Assembly: GCF_905147045.1 (NCBI RefSeq)
Contig: NC_065891.1
Coordinates: 11,169,001-11,233,000 of the forward strand
Origin: Nymphalis io
Taxonomy: Eukaryota > Arthropoda > Insecta > Lepidoptera > Nymphalidae
DNA length: 64,000 bases
Reading direction: 5' to 3'
Below the pieces are notes generated by a model. It saw nothing but the letters and a program-made list of their open reading frames with translations, made no database searches and had not been told where the DNA came from. Shown here piece by piece: positions 20,281-32,441 of the stretch (position 1 is the first letter of the stretch; each line of letters begins with the position of its first letter). The position numbers and the translations under genes are program-made.

Positions 20281-22790
20281 AGTAAATTTATAATGAAATG
20301 CTACTAGTATCCTTGCCAGTACTTGTACAGCTCCTATTTTAAATAATTATAATTTTCTTCTCATCTCTCATCTTTTGTATATACTTATATTATAAAGCTT
20401 ATAATTTTGTAAAATTGGCGATAAACATTTAAAATAATGTTACAAATTAAATAATAATCAATAATCAGTAATCAAAATGTAGCCATAATTTCAACTATTA
20501 TGTAAAAAAATGTTAATATTTTTAATAGAAATAATTGTAACCCTCCCGAGGAAAAGGTATTTTTCTTTTTTTTTCATTGTTAGAAATGATTCGAAAATTG
20601 TAAATTTTCTCAAATGAACTAAAATGTAACATCTCGGTTATAAGCCGTTGTTAAAATGTATTAGTGTGTTTTTTGTAATTAAACTACATAACTTTAAATT
20701 AAAAAAAAAAAACGAAAAGTATATTTGTAATCCATAAAATTTAAAAATTTTAAAAGACGCCCGAACGCTTTTCCCTTTCTTTGTACAATTCAAATGTGAC
20801 TGTTTAAAGTGAAAATAAAAAGTGGGAACGAGTATTCCTTTCATTTATCTCTGATAAAGAATAGAGTGAAGGCTTCCAGCTGCGGCCAATTGTTACCGGC
20901 TGCTTGGTCGGATTTGTATGCACTACTTGATAATATATTCCTCTTTGTTAGTAAGAGGGCAGTCGGAAGTGATGTTATGGCTGACTGGTATATAGTACGC
21001 TCCAAATATGTCGAATATTTTTACCTTCTTTCACAAGCTTTTATTTACCTTTAAATATTTGTAAGTTTGTTTAGGTCTTCCAAGCTGAATTAATACCACT
21101 TCCTTTCATCCTACGGAGTTAATTATTTTTATATTTGTTCACTTTCAATGATAATGTATTTAAATGATAAGCATGACATGATGTTGAATCAGTCAACAGA
21201 ATAGTTGAGTAATTTTGTTGATAATTTTTTGCTATATAAATAATTAATTGTTGGTAGAACAGAAAAGGTTATTAATATAAATTAAGAGCTGGCTTACACG
21301 GTTGTATATGAATTAACCAACATTTGTCGCTCAACAAAAATTTAAAACAAAAAAGTTGTATAATGTAATATTTTTATTACTTCATATAAAATTGCTGATT
21401 AAAAATGATTTTGTTTTTGTAGCGTTTAGTGTAACTCATTATAATGGACAATATGTATTGTGATAACCTTAAGATTACAATACAAATAAGTTTAAGTATT
21501 TTAAAAATGTTAAGAATATAGTAAAAGGAATTATCTCATTACTATAAAAATCTAGCAAGGTTTGAAATATTATATAACTTTGAAATTTTCAGCGGAGTTA
21601 GCAAATTTTTTGCTCCTCCCAGTTTTCACTCAGCTCCGCCGACTATAATGCAGTCGAGTTTCAGTTTTTTGCCAACTGGAAAGAATTAACGATGTATGGT
21701 AAGAAAGTTTCCGAGTTATACAACTTGAATTATGAATTTTTCGCCTTTAATTGTCTCCTTCTTTGTAGACTCTGTTCATTTAAAACTGGACTTTCCTGTT
21801 AATTCAAGGTAACTCTTTGTAGTAAGCCGACGAACAAAGTACATTTTTAATACAGGAAATGAAATATTATAACTTCATAGAAAAATTTCGTAATGAGTAA
21901 ATTGTTCATATTTTATATGAATAAGTTTTACTAATTGTGTCGCTTTTCATGTGATGTTTTGAAGATAGTTACGGAGTATTATTCAACACACATGCTTCTT
22001 TTTTATTTTTCTGTTCGACTTTGTATGCATACAATAATAATTTTTACCCCATGCCATTTTTTTATTAAAAAAAAATTAAATAAACATTCGCCAAAGATCT
22101 TATTCTCCCGTAAAGTATTAAGGGCTAAGGTATCGTACAACTTACGCGTCTTGCGATTTTTTTCGTGCGTTTATTTAAATATTTCGTAATATTTGTAAAA
22201 TTATAATACATAGCTTATGTCTATCTGAAATGAAATAGTGGAAGATTTTTACAAATAAGTGCCATAGTTTCGGAGATTACTTTCCGTATATACTTTCTTA
22301 TATAAATTATACTTATAATATCATTTTTCATATTTAGCTTTTTCTTTATAATATTATAGATCTTAGTATACATGAAAGGATAAAGCACATTGATTCATTT
22401 AATATATTTAAAAAACAACAAGCACCGTAATAGCAGACCTTTGCTAATACGAGTTTGTTAAACTTTATACATAAATACGTATTATCCCAGGTCCGTTATC
22501 AAGCTAGGTGACAACACTATGTCCGGAATGTGACCCGAAAGTGACATGCAAGATAAAGTACCTCCGCTTACCTCTTTCACTTTGTGAGGTAGAAGTTTTC
22601 TTTGAATAGAATATGTGCCTTAATTGATCAAGTATTTTTTTCATCAAAAATTACTTACCTGTTTCTTATAAAACTTTCACATCAATATTGACTTTAGTTC
22701 CAATAAACATTAATCATCATATATTGTTTGCATATATTCGTATATTTCGTAAGTCGTACCTATCCTGTACCATGATAAAAAGTACTTACA
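20281..22790. other. AT-rich spacer, nothing recognised
   Basis: I see no gene or repeat that I can name. Short open frames at 20809-21054 and 21935-22189 lack domains, and codon content follows the local AT bias. Confidence 0.5.
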
Positions 22791-22794
22791 AGAG

Positions 22795-23340
22795 CCGCGT
22801 CTACCTCTCAGAACGTGATAAACTCAAAAACTGATACATCGTACGTCATATTATATCCAGAACGGATTTTCATACGACTTTCATAAATGAACGGAGAGAT
22901 TTATGAGGAAGGTTTAGAGGTATAATCAATTAAAGTTATGAGTAATTTATATGAAATGAGACGATGTACTGGTGGTAGGGCTTTGTGCAAGCTCGTCTGG
23001 GTAGGTACCACCCACTCATCAGATATTCTACCGCAAAACAGCAATACTTGATATTGTTGTGTTCCGGTTTGAAGGGTGAGTGAGCCAGTGTAATTACAGG
23101 CACAAGGGACATAAAATCTTAGTTCCCAAGGTTGGTGGCGCATTGGATATGTAAGCGATGGTTGACATTTCTTACAATGCTAATGTCTAAGAGCGTTGGT
23201 GACCACTTACCATCAGGTGGCCCATATGCTCGTCCGCCTTCCTATTCTATAAAAAAAAAAAAAAAGATGTTCGTTAAAGATCTCGGAAAAAGTCACGCCA
23301 ACTGACAGATTTGCGTGCGTAATCGCGTGCGTAAATCAAA
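22795..23340 (+). repeat. Dispersed repeat I, copy 1, split by a family B insertion
   Basis: The left part (22795-22962: aacgtgataaactcaaaaac, gaacggattttcatacgac, tgaggaaggtttagagg) and the right part (23271-23340: tcggaaaaagtcacgccaac) flank a family B element. The same order occurs at 55300-55510. This is a common type of lepidopteran non-coding repeat whose class I cannot assign. Confidence 0.6.
22968..23265 (+). mobile_element. SINE-like family B, full copy, short TSD
   Basis: A 298-bp element from actggtggtagggctttgtg to ctataaaaaa, with a GATGT duplication on both sides (22963-22967 and 23266-23270). It contains CCACTTACCATCAGGTGG at 23203-23220, shared with a LINE 3' end at 56318-56335. 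No strong tRNA-type A and B boxes are visible. A degenerate B-box-like ccggtttgaagggt is the closest. Confidence 0.88.
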
Positions 23341-24465
23341 ATAATTATACTATTATGTGCTACGTTATAAATGTTTTATCTACACTCATATTCTATCCAT
23401 GGTAGCAAGTATAGAATATTTTGATATATATTTTAACTATTATATATTATGTATAAACTATGTGAATATTGTTGTCAAACGTTAATATATAATATTATAG
23501 AAAAAAAATGGTAATAAAACTATGCATAGTAAAAAAAAAATTATATTTTAATATGTGAAGGTAAATCAATGAATTCGTAACACAATGATATATATTAATT
23601 AAAATAATACAGAATATTTTTTTCTGATTAAAATGTATACTTAACATTGTGAGCAAATGCTTGTTTGAATTATAAAAATATATAAAGTTTGGTTGTGCGT
23701 AATATGTATATTCTTAAGCTATTTAATATTTTCTTTAGTTATATATTTTCGTTTCGTTTTTAGTATTGATTCATGTTTATTAATTTATTTGTATTTTATG
23801 GAAACAAACAGTAAATAATAATTGTTATAAATATAAAATATTAACAAATCATTAATTATAAAAGTTTCCTATGACTGTATATAAAATATACTATACTAGA
23901 TATATGAATATAGAAAATGTGGATTATTCGCATATCGTAGACTGCTTGAAAAATAGGAGACATATTAGTACTTTTTACATCTACTATGATTTGCCTCTAG
24001 CAGCATTAACGATTAGCTAACCTAGTATAAAATTACAGTATTGTCTAGTTGCTCCTGGTGCACACTGATACAAGACTATTAAAGTTAAAATTTAAATTTG
24101 TTCGATAATAAGACATAAAAATAAAAATGTTTAATGTTACAAATAGTAAAAAACATTTGATTTACCTTCACATAACGCAATATAAATTAGTGTTTATTAA
24201 ATGTGTCCTATACTTATAAAATCTTTTGTTCTGACTAATAAAATTAAAATTACTCAGATGTAGTCGACAGGGGAACCCCGACGATGTGTCTTATTGGTTC
24301 CTAAAAGGAATACACTGTACATGGTATTATATAGTAAAGCATTATGTAACATAGTACTTACTGCAATGATGACACGATGTATGTACAATGCTGCTACTAT
24401 TTCAAACTCAACGCTTTTAGTACTTTGAAAAGAATCATTTTATACAGTTTAATAAATCAAGTAAG
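23341..24465. other. AT-rich spacer, nothing recognised
   Basis: Strongly AT-rich with long T and A runs. No coding or repeat signal that I can support. Confidence 0.5.
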
Positions 24466-24858
24466 TCAACCTGCTTGTGCCAGGAGTACTCGTCTCGCTG
24501 AACTCAAGGCCTCTTTCAACGTTTTCGACGATCCGAGATTTTGAGCCCGATATACAACTACCTCCGTACAACTCAGCATATTATGAGACATTTCTCTCAC
24601 CCTCGCAAAACTATGTAATACCGGTGTCATTATTGTATTTCTAGGTAAATTAGTAAACTTTGTTGGGTGTTTGCATTGGAAATTAGTTTCGCTGAGTTTC
24701 TTTCACGGGCTCTTCTCAGGTCAGGGTATTTTTTTATTCGAGCCGTGATAGTTTCTAATTTGAGAATCAATAAGTGTAATGCTTCTATTTTTAATAAATG
24801 ATAAATCGCGAGTAGGGGCCAAAGTGTCAACCACTTCAACTAATTTCGTCAACGTTGA
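24466..24858 (-). pseudogene. Coding-like tract with frameshifts (unidentified protein or terminal exon)
   Basis: Three overlapping minus-strand frames each carry protein-like sequence in sequence order. From 24858: STLTKLVEVVDTLAPTRDLS. Then, after a shift near 24805: KIEALHLLILKLETITARI and KKYPDLRRARERNSAKLISN. Then, after a second shift near 24645: NTIMTPVLHSFARVREMS, HNMLSCTEVVVYRAQNLGSS and KTLKEALSSARRVLLAQAG to a stop at 24466-24468. The product looks helical, with regular Leu/Ala/Arg spacing and less AT-biased codons than the surroundings. I do not recognise it. It could be a decayed gene, an old viral or TE insertion, or a last exon starting at 24641 (TACTAAT followed by TTACCTAG just upstream is acceptor-like). 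Chance cannot be ruled out. Confidence 0.35.
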
Positions 24859-25305
24859 TTACATAATTATCTGTGATCAGTTTGAATTAATAACAATTGC
24901 TTATGTTTCTTGGCTTTTATTGTCGCAAATTTCAAATTTCTTGTTTCATTAATAACTTATTATATTTTTTTCTTTATAACAATAGTAGCCCAGATTTTTA
25001 AAGTTGGCAGTACTTACACTCGTGCTTCGGAAAGCAGTCAGAGTTGTTTGTCCTGTTATTATCGTCGTCATATTTATTCATCATATCATATATTGTCATC
25101 ATCGACATTATATTATCTATTTCATCTATATAAACTAATAAAGTTAACTATATGTATACCACACAAATTTTATAAAATAGGGGTGATTTTCTGCAAGTCT
25201 AGTTTATGTTAATAAAATCTAACAATACATTGCTTCATTTCAAATTAAATCCTGCAGAACGTGAAGAGTATATCTGTTTGAGTCAGAAGTATCTGCTTAA
25301 GTATT
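24859..25305. other. AT-rich spacer, nothing recognised
   Basis: No supported feature. A 100-codon open frame at 24910-25212 is AT-driven and hydrophobic, without a domain. Confidence 0.45.
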
Positions 25306-25309
25306 AATT

Positions 25310-25510
25310 GTATATAATTGCAAGAATTCCATGGTTCGAATTCCGGTGTGAGCTAATAAACTTTATTAGACTTTTCTGTTTAGAATTTCTCAGAAATCGA
25401 AAGACAGAGTTGGAAGTTGGCAATGTTACACTTCTGTACCCCATAAATTTCTCAGGTCGTTTCGGGTTTCCCCCATTGGACTATAAATTAAATACAGAAT
25501 ACACCTGCAT
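25310..25510 (+). repeat. SINE family C-like, degenerate
   Basis: The block ggttcgaattccggtgtga resembles a B box. The later blocks gttggcaatgttacacttctg and gtcgtttcgggtttcccccattgg parallel gtcgtgtcggaatgccgtccaatc in the family C copy at 59712. It is old. Confidence 0.4.
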
Positions 25511-25519
25511 TGAAAAACA

Positions 25520-27050
25520 CAATTGATTTTTTACCATTTCTGAAATTGAAAAGCGACACGTTGTTTTGTAATAATATTTAACTACGTTACATATTATATA
25601 CAAATTTACAACTTAGAAAATAGAAATATGTCTCCTATGTTTCAAGCAGTCACAAAGCTTTAATGAATAAATATAATAAAAATATGTTTAATACAGTAAT
25701 TAATAAAAACTTAATCTGTAAATTTAGAATAACATACATTTTTGCGCCTGATAATCTATACATTTAAATAAAATTGAAGTGTCTGTCTGTGATTTTTCTG
25801 TTCAAAATAACTGTCTCCTTTAAAGATAGGTTGCCTATTTGCGAATTAACAAAACCAAAACATTTTTTTTGTCTGTCTGTCTGTTTGTATGAAGTATTTC
25901 GAGGTTTCGTTTAGTCTTTGTTTCATCAAATTCGGTTGAGTCTATCAAAAGTTATAAAAACGTACATTTTTTTAAGTGCGAGCGATATCACGGGCAACAG
26001 GTAGTGTATAATAATATTAAATGATTATTTCATATTCTCATAGATTACTTAAATAAAGTTAAAAACCTCTATTCATTAACATTGTACAATATTTTCTTCA
26101 AAAATTATATTTCTCAGCATACAATGCAGCAAATACAGGAATAGTAGTAAGAGCAATTTAAACAACAGTTATATTAAAAGAACGTAATATATTAAGTGTA
26201 GGAAGGAAAATGCATTTAGTTCTTGAAAAATATTCTTATAGTACGAAGACACCTAAAGCTCTTCACACTCTCGAAATGGAACATAAACGATATTTCTTCC
26301 CGTCTTATAATACTGTAAAAAGTTATAAACATCTTAAATATTCGGTGCCGCTGCAGTGTTCTGTGTTATCGCATTGCATGAAAACGTATTTGGCAGACTT
26401 ATACGGTTACCTGTGTTACGCTAACCCTCTTAAGTGCTCGATTGAAAGTTGTGCTTAGCAAAAAATCCCTTAGTTGGCTTTTGGAACACCTACGGGTTAA
26501 GATGGGGTAGTATTGAAATCAAAATCTAAATATACTTTACTCATGTAATATAAGGTGCGTATAATAATAATAATTAATGCGCGTTAATTTTGTCATCTAA
26601 GGTCATTATCGACCACAATAATATAACAATTCTTATATTAGTTCGTAGACTTTGATTAATAAAAAAAATAAGGTTTTTTTTATATCATTTACGATTTAAG
26701 CATTTTTTTAAACTATTAGGTACAATACATAATCATTTTTCATTATTGTGAGCTGTATATTTGATAAAAACCAGTCAAGTCAAGTCAAAATTTATATTTT
26801 TTTGTCGGTTTTAGTTATGTAATTAATACGAGTTATATTTATGCATACTACACGTAGTTTGGTATTTATTATTTGATCTCTTCTAAACCTGAATAAAATA
26901 GAAGGTTGTCAAAAATTTAGCTTCATATCTTTTGTGGTAGAATTTCTCTTCTAATTTTACAAGGGAGGAGCTTTAAAGTAAAATTACAAAATATTTATTA
27001 AAATATGGTTTTTACTACATTATTTATTGTACCATAATTCTTATATGTTT
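25520..27050. other. AT-rich spacer, weak repeat traces
   Basis: A run of gtctgtctgtctgtttgtat at 25881-25900 resembles the oligo pattern common in lepidopteran repeats related to families H and I. No gene is supported. Confidence 0.45.
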
Positions 27051-27059
27051 GTCATGTAT

Positions 27060-27258
27060 GTTTTCCCCTTTTCCCCGGATTTCTTTAGCGAAGCGGGTCA
27101 GCGGAGGCACTATTCTCACACTCTCACTCCGCGGTCTCCTTGTGTCATGTCATGTCACAGAAGGAGACCGCGGAGACCATCTCTTTCCAGCACGTCCGCC
27201 TGGAGTCCCAAAGCGGATCAAAGCTCTCGAAGTTGCTCCAATGCGGGTTGGTGAATAA
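27060..27258. other. GC-rich island with perfect 13-bp hairpin
   Basis: CCGCGGTCTCCTT (27129-27141) and AAGGAGACCGCGG (27161-27173) are exact reverse complements around a 19-base loop. The tract is far richer in G+C than its flanks. The phrase aaggagaccgcggag recalls aaggagatcgcggag at 41206-41220 in the R1-like remnant, so it may be LINE-derived. I cannot assign it. Confidence 0.5.
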
Positions 27259-27259
27259 C

Positions 27260-28765
27260 TTTTAGATAAATTAAAAATATTGCAATAATTGTACTGAATT
27301 TAAACTATTCCTTCATAGTGATCAAAACTTAGTAACACAAAACCATGTATGCTATATTAACGTTCAAACAACTTTGGTCTGTGCGATTTGATCGTTATAA
27401 TTTTCTTGAGGCAAATCACAGGGGAGTTGCGATCTACACACTAAAGATTACACATATTGAATTACCTTGCACAGTAATTGTGGTGCAAATAGCTGAGGCA
27501 GAAGGCACACATTGGTTCAGCAATCACTTTGCGATTCGCATTTATAATATTGCCGGTTGGTTTGTACAAAGTTTGGTTAACTCTTCTCCGTATGTCGGAT
27601 ATCACGTTGGCATGGCATTTGCCAGCTATCTGATTGTATTTATTAGTAAATTGTTTGAGATACGTCTGATTAAAAATTCCTCTCCTCTCTAAAGGTAGTA
27701 AGAGTATTTGTATATTTTATATTTATGTAAGCCATTTTATATATTGTGGTGGCACATTGGTGATGAAATGAATGGTTACGTATATTACACTCGTATTCAC
27801 AGGTGTGTGTGTTCAAACAAATCCCCACACGAACTGCTACTGAAACATCAGAAAAACTTAATCAATTTTCATCGACCCAACTGCCGGATCTTGAGATCTT
27901 CAGTTTCATAAGCTCGGCACTATACCATTGAGGTGGCTATACTTATTGACATTATAACACAATAAAAAGAAACGACTCTTATTGTTTGACGTAAAACGAT
28001 AATTTTCTTCCGATTTCAAAAGAGATAAACGAAACTTTACGCGTTGAAGTGGATATGAACGTGACTCAGGCTGAATCTTGAGACGTTGGGATTCGGAATT
28101 ATGATTTCAACGCAAGCTGCCTTTCAGGACGTTTGAGTATTTGTTTTTATATCATGTTTCTTATTTTGTTTATTTAATATTGTGCTTGTATTATTTTCTG
28201 AACGGATACGAATAATTATCCGTTATTGTGGTTTTTAACTTATGAATAGATGTCTGCAAAAACATTTATGTTTTTTGACAGTTAACATTCAGAATTTATT
28301 GACTAGTGCATCGAATTTTTAAATATATTAATATGTGAAAGCATTACTATACATGATATAAGACGAATTGTTGGTTTCTAAATCGATGGCCAATCAGAAT
28401 AACTAATTTAACTTTAACCTGATTAGAATTGGTCGATATAATATAATGGCGACCTATGGGCGTTAAATATTTAGTAGGCTTCTTCATACTTCATTTTCAT
28501 TACTCATAATTTCAGAAACTAGAAATACTGACATTAACAAAATTCGAAGGGAACAAGCGCGTCTGGGATGATCTGGAGATATAATACCTTCCAAGTTTTC
28601 ACGTTTAGACAAAAGTAGGCTCTTGCCCAGTATGGGGTCATATACTTGCTGTCTTTTACGATTTATATATTTCTTATGAAATATTTATTTTAGTTTTCTA
28701 ACTTCAGTTAGCAGTGATCGTGCCTTCCGCTCCTGGATTGCGGTTTAGATTCTTATCTCGAGTAT
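27260..28765. other. Spacer; possible tRNA-headed SINE trace at its centre
   Basis: Read in reverse from about 27948, gccacctcaatggtatagtg resembles an A-box head of a tRNA-derived SINE extending to about 27750. I have no second copy to confirm it. The 115-codon open frame at 27345-27692 lacks a recognised domain. Confidence 0.3.
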
Positions 28766-28771
28766 GGAAGG

Positions 28772-29041
28772 TTTTTTTTTATAAAATAGAAAGGCGGACG
28801 AGCATTTGGCCACCTGATGGTAAGTGGTCACCAACGCCCATAGACATTGGCATTGTAAGAAATATTAACCATCGCTTACATCTCCAATGTGCCACCAACC
28901 GTGGGAACAAAGATGTTATGTCCTTTGTGCCTGTAATTACACTGGCTTACTCACACTTCAAACCGTAACACAACAATACCAAGTACTGCTGTTTTGCCGT
29001 AGAATATCCAGACGAGCTTGCACAAAGCCTTAGCACCAGTA
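28772..29041 (-). mobile_element. SINE-like family B, reverse, internal deletion
   Basis: It begins with a T-run (poly(A) tail on the other strand) then aggcggacgagcatttgg, caccaacgcccatagacat, and ends gcttgcacaaagcc/ttagcaccagt. The block between agaatatc and cagacgag, present elsewhere as tgatgagtgggtggtacctac, is deleted. Confidence 0.82.
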
Positions 29042-29214
29042 AAATTACGTATAAAATTAAAAGTATTACGTATGTATTAGATATTAAAACATTTATGTAA
29101 AATTAGATTATATACATATAAATAAATATATCAGTCAACTGTTACCTATAACACAGGCATAAAACAAAGTTAAATATATAAATATTATTAAATGTAATGT
29201 TATAAATGCAAAAC

Positions 29215-29400
29215 TAGCTTTGTCCTTCTGTTATGATTTCACGGCTAGAATACTGAACCGATTTTGATGAAGTTTGTTATGAAGCAAGCTTGAACCCTGA
29301 AAAATGACATATGCTACTTTTTTATAATAACCGCTCTCCCCAACACCAACATCCCCCCCCTTACCTATGATGTGGGTGAAGCTGCGGGGGAAGACTAGTA
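29215..29400 (-). repeat. Dispersed repeat H copy, reverse
   Basis: The blocks actgaaccgattttgatgaa and tgggtgaagctgcgggggaa on the + strand are the reverse of the common lepidopteran repeat that starts cccgc-ggtttcacc and carries the phrase aaaatcggttcagt. It includes a C run (ccccccccttacc) near 29350. Confidence 0.55.
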
Positions 29401-29534
29401 TATTATAAATTATATTTACTGCATTGAATGATTGATGACATTCAATTCCATACAATCACAATTCGAAATAAAAAAATATGCTTTATAATATTTTGTGTTG
29501 GTAACACTAATTAAATTTGGCCTACGTTAGTATT

Positions 29535-29625
29535 GTAATTCGCTGGGGCTAGGGGGTTCCCTGTACGCCGGGAATCATCTTAGATATTAGATACGCGTAA
29601 TGCGTTTTTCCAGCGAAAAAAAAAG
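29535..29625 (+). mobile_element. R1-like LINE, 91-bp 3'-end insertion with TSD
   Basis: cgctggggctagggggttcc to ttccagcgaaaaaaaaa. The 9-bp duplication GTTAGTATT lies on both sides (29526-29534 and 29626-29634). The terminal ccagcgaaaaaaa is shared with the 48881-49048 copy. It is an extreme 5' truncation typical of target-primed reverse transcription. Confidence 0.8.
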
Positions 29626-30179
29626 GTTAGTATTAAAATTGATAAATATGGGTGTACCTGCGTCTCATTTTAATTAGACTTGATTTTTTATATAAAGGCA
29701 TATATACACCGACCAAGTGTTACAGTTTAAAAATAAATAATATCCAGTACAGTAGGGCTAAGTCTGTAGGCTAGCTCTGTACGAGCTACGAGCAACTCAT
29801 CGCAGAAAACGATCGTGAAATGTCTGAAAGTAGTATGCAACATTATATATAACATATAACATTTCAAGAATACACGCATAATAGTATATCGCCATAAGCC
29901 GGTTGTCAGCATTTCACGGAAGAGTTTTTACAGAATTGCACTATAGACCTGTAGACTCTCTTCAAAGACTTCGTCAGACTCTCGTCTAGTTTTAATTAAA
30001 ATAACATGAAGATGTAGCATGACATTCTACTGCAGATTAGTGAATAAATGGGTCTAGTATATACTTAGATTTATTGGATCTGGTTTTACGGAAATTGTAC
30101 TGATATTTTTATAAGTCAATAATTAGAAATAGTTGCTGTTAATATTATTTTACAACTTTATTTAATTTTAATCACCAAT

Positions 30180-30355
30180 GTGAGATAGTGAAGCGTTAAT
30201 CTTAAACGGAGATTGTGGGTTCAAATATGTACGAGCAAGTGCCACTAATATTTAATTAGCCTAATTTGTGTTTATAATTATCTTACATAGTATTTGCTGA
30301 TGTCGAATCATATTCTGTTGTAAGTATTTTGCCTAGCAGGAATATTTACAGGCTG
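30180..30355 (+). repeat. SINE family A, degenerate
   Basis: gtgagatagtgaagcgttaa, then ttgtgggttcaaa (B box remnant) and cctaatttgtgtttataatt keep family A order. Confidence 0.55.
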
Positions 30356-31119
30356 GAAAAAAGACAGACTTTTTAAGTTTTATTCTAACAATCTACAATA
30401 AGACTAGAACAAAACATAGTATGTTAGCCTCATTCTGTTATCTGTGGTTTTTCAAAGTAAATAACTATATTTTTCAATATAACTGCACGTTAATTTACTT
30501 CTAAAACATTTATAAATATAAAATATAGAGTAAATAGTAAAGTTGGTCAAATCGTGATTGGCACCTTAACCAAGTCACGTTGCCCTTAATCATGAATTTT
30601 GATTCTATTATGATTAATTTAGGCAAAATTATAAAAACTTTGTCTATTAATTATATAATCAAATGAATTTTAATTTTTAAAAAATAGAATGATACTTACG
30701 TCCTTTACACATATATTTTTTTTACATATACATATATATTTATATCACAATTATTTAATTATTTTTCAGAAATAATTTTGCATTGCTATGAATAACGTAG
30801 TAATAATGAAGGTTGAACTTAGCATGGTCTCCAAATATATTTTCATCTTAAGGAAATTTGAAAATAATAAAAAAAAAACATTCAAATATTAATAGACTAC
30901 TCAGTTTATACAACGTGTAATTTCAGCCAAAAGTTACAAGTTATAATCCAGGTCAGCCCTACTTCGGTTTATAAGTGCTAATTAATTTTTGGGTTCAGCG
31001 GCGAAGCAGAATATCCTGGGAAAACCTAACTGCCTGTCTTAATTACTTTAAACTCATGTCATCTAAAAATATATATGAATATATCAATACTAAAGTGACA
31101 GTAAATGCCAGACGTATGG

Positions 31120-31345
31120 GCAAAGGTTGTTTTCTTGGGTAGAAGAGTTTGAGTTAACCTACCAGGCTGATAAATATAGATGGACAGATATATGATGGTG
31201 GCAGCATTTGCAGCATTCCTCATGACAGTTTCCTTCACTGCCAAGCACAAGACGAATAGTAAACACAAATCAAGCACTTGAAAACTTAGTAATGCTTGTC
31301 AGGGTTTGAACACGATATCTTCGGCTAAAATATACTTTCTAGCCT
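31120..31345 (-). repeat. SINE family A, degenerate, reverse
   Basis: The blocks gacagtttccttcactgccaa, gcacaagacgaatag, acaaatcaagcac and gcttgtcagggtttgaac match family A in reverse. Confidence 0.55.
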
Positions 31346-32204
31346 ATCTTGGCTATAACCAGCAAAGAATAAAAATAAATAATGTGAGTTGATAAGAAGC
31401 AGTGAGTGAAGTCCTAGATTAGAGATAGTAGGCACCTTAAGTGTAGTAACGTGCTCAAGTCTTCCAACTCGGAAATACAATAGACACAAATAAAAAAGCA
31501 AATAAATTGGATTTGTAGTATATTGCCGGCAGCTTTTTTAATTGCTTTATATTAGCTTCACTTAATTGTAACTTAGTACATATATAAACTTATATATTAG
31601 TACATATATATTATTCGATCGAAATAACGTCTAATTATGGTATTGCTTTATATATTTCAAATATGTAATGAATTTCGAGTTAGAATAAAATGATCGAGGA
31701 CCAATAAACTGGTTCGGTGACGGATATTTTTATTTTGGTTTTATTTTAGGAAGGCATATTAGTATTAACGTTTTTCATGCATCGAATATTTTTTTTATCG
31801 CGGAATCTTGTCATATTTGATATATTAAAATAACATATATTTACATCTAAACCTTACACAAACAAAGTCGTGGCCACGGCTCATATTTGCATAAAAAGGC
31901 AAATACATTAGGTAAGACATGGCAGTTTCTTTCCAAGTCAACCGAACAACTTGTCTGGCAATGTACCAACGTTAAAAGAGAACGGAATAATCGGATATAT
32001 AACAAATCCAGTATATACTTAGAGTATGTATGTATTCGTGGAAATAAAAAATAAGAGGTAAAATTTTAAAAATAAATAAATCGATTTAGGATGTGTATTA
32101 ACGATTTTTTATAAAATGTCTTCCCAGATATAAATAACACAAAAAGTATTATATTCATGTTCATATTTTATACATAATACTACTACTAATATTAGGTAAA
32201 TCGT

Positions 32205-32441
32205 ATTTTTATAGAATAGTTAGGCGGACGAATATATGGGCCAAGTGATGGTAAGTGGTCACAAACCCACCAACCTTGGGAACTAAGATGTTATGTCCCT
32301 TGGGCCTGTAATTACACTGGCTCACTCAGTCTTCAAACCGGAACACAACAATACCAAGTACTGCTGTTTTGTAGAATATCTGATGAGTGGGTGGTATCTA
32401 CCCAGACGAGCTTGTACAAAGCCCTACCACCAGTAAAATAT
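32205..32441 (-). mobile_element. SINE-like family B, reverse, internal deletion
   Basis: It runs from ttagaatagttaggcggacg-type sequence to gccctaccaccagtaaaa on the + strand. About 60 bases between ggtggtcacaaa and cccaccaaccttggg, present in other copies, are missing. Confidence 0.82.

Noticed and set aside
27345..27692. 115-codon plus-strand open frame next to the GC-rich island
   Set aside because: No recognisable domain, no second copy, and its length is near what chance allows. Kept as spacer, worth only a database search.
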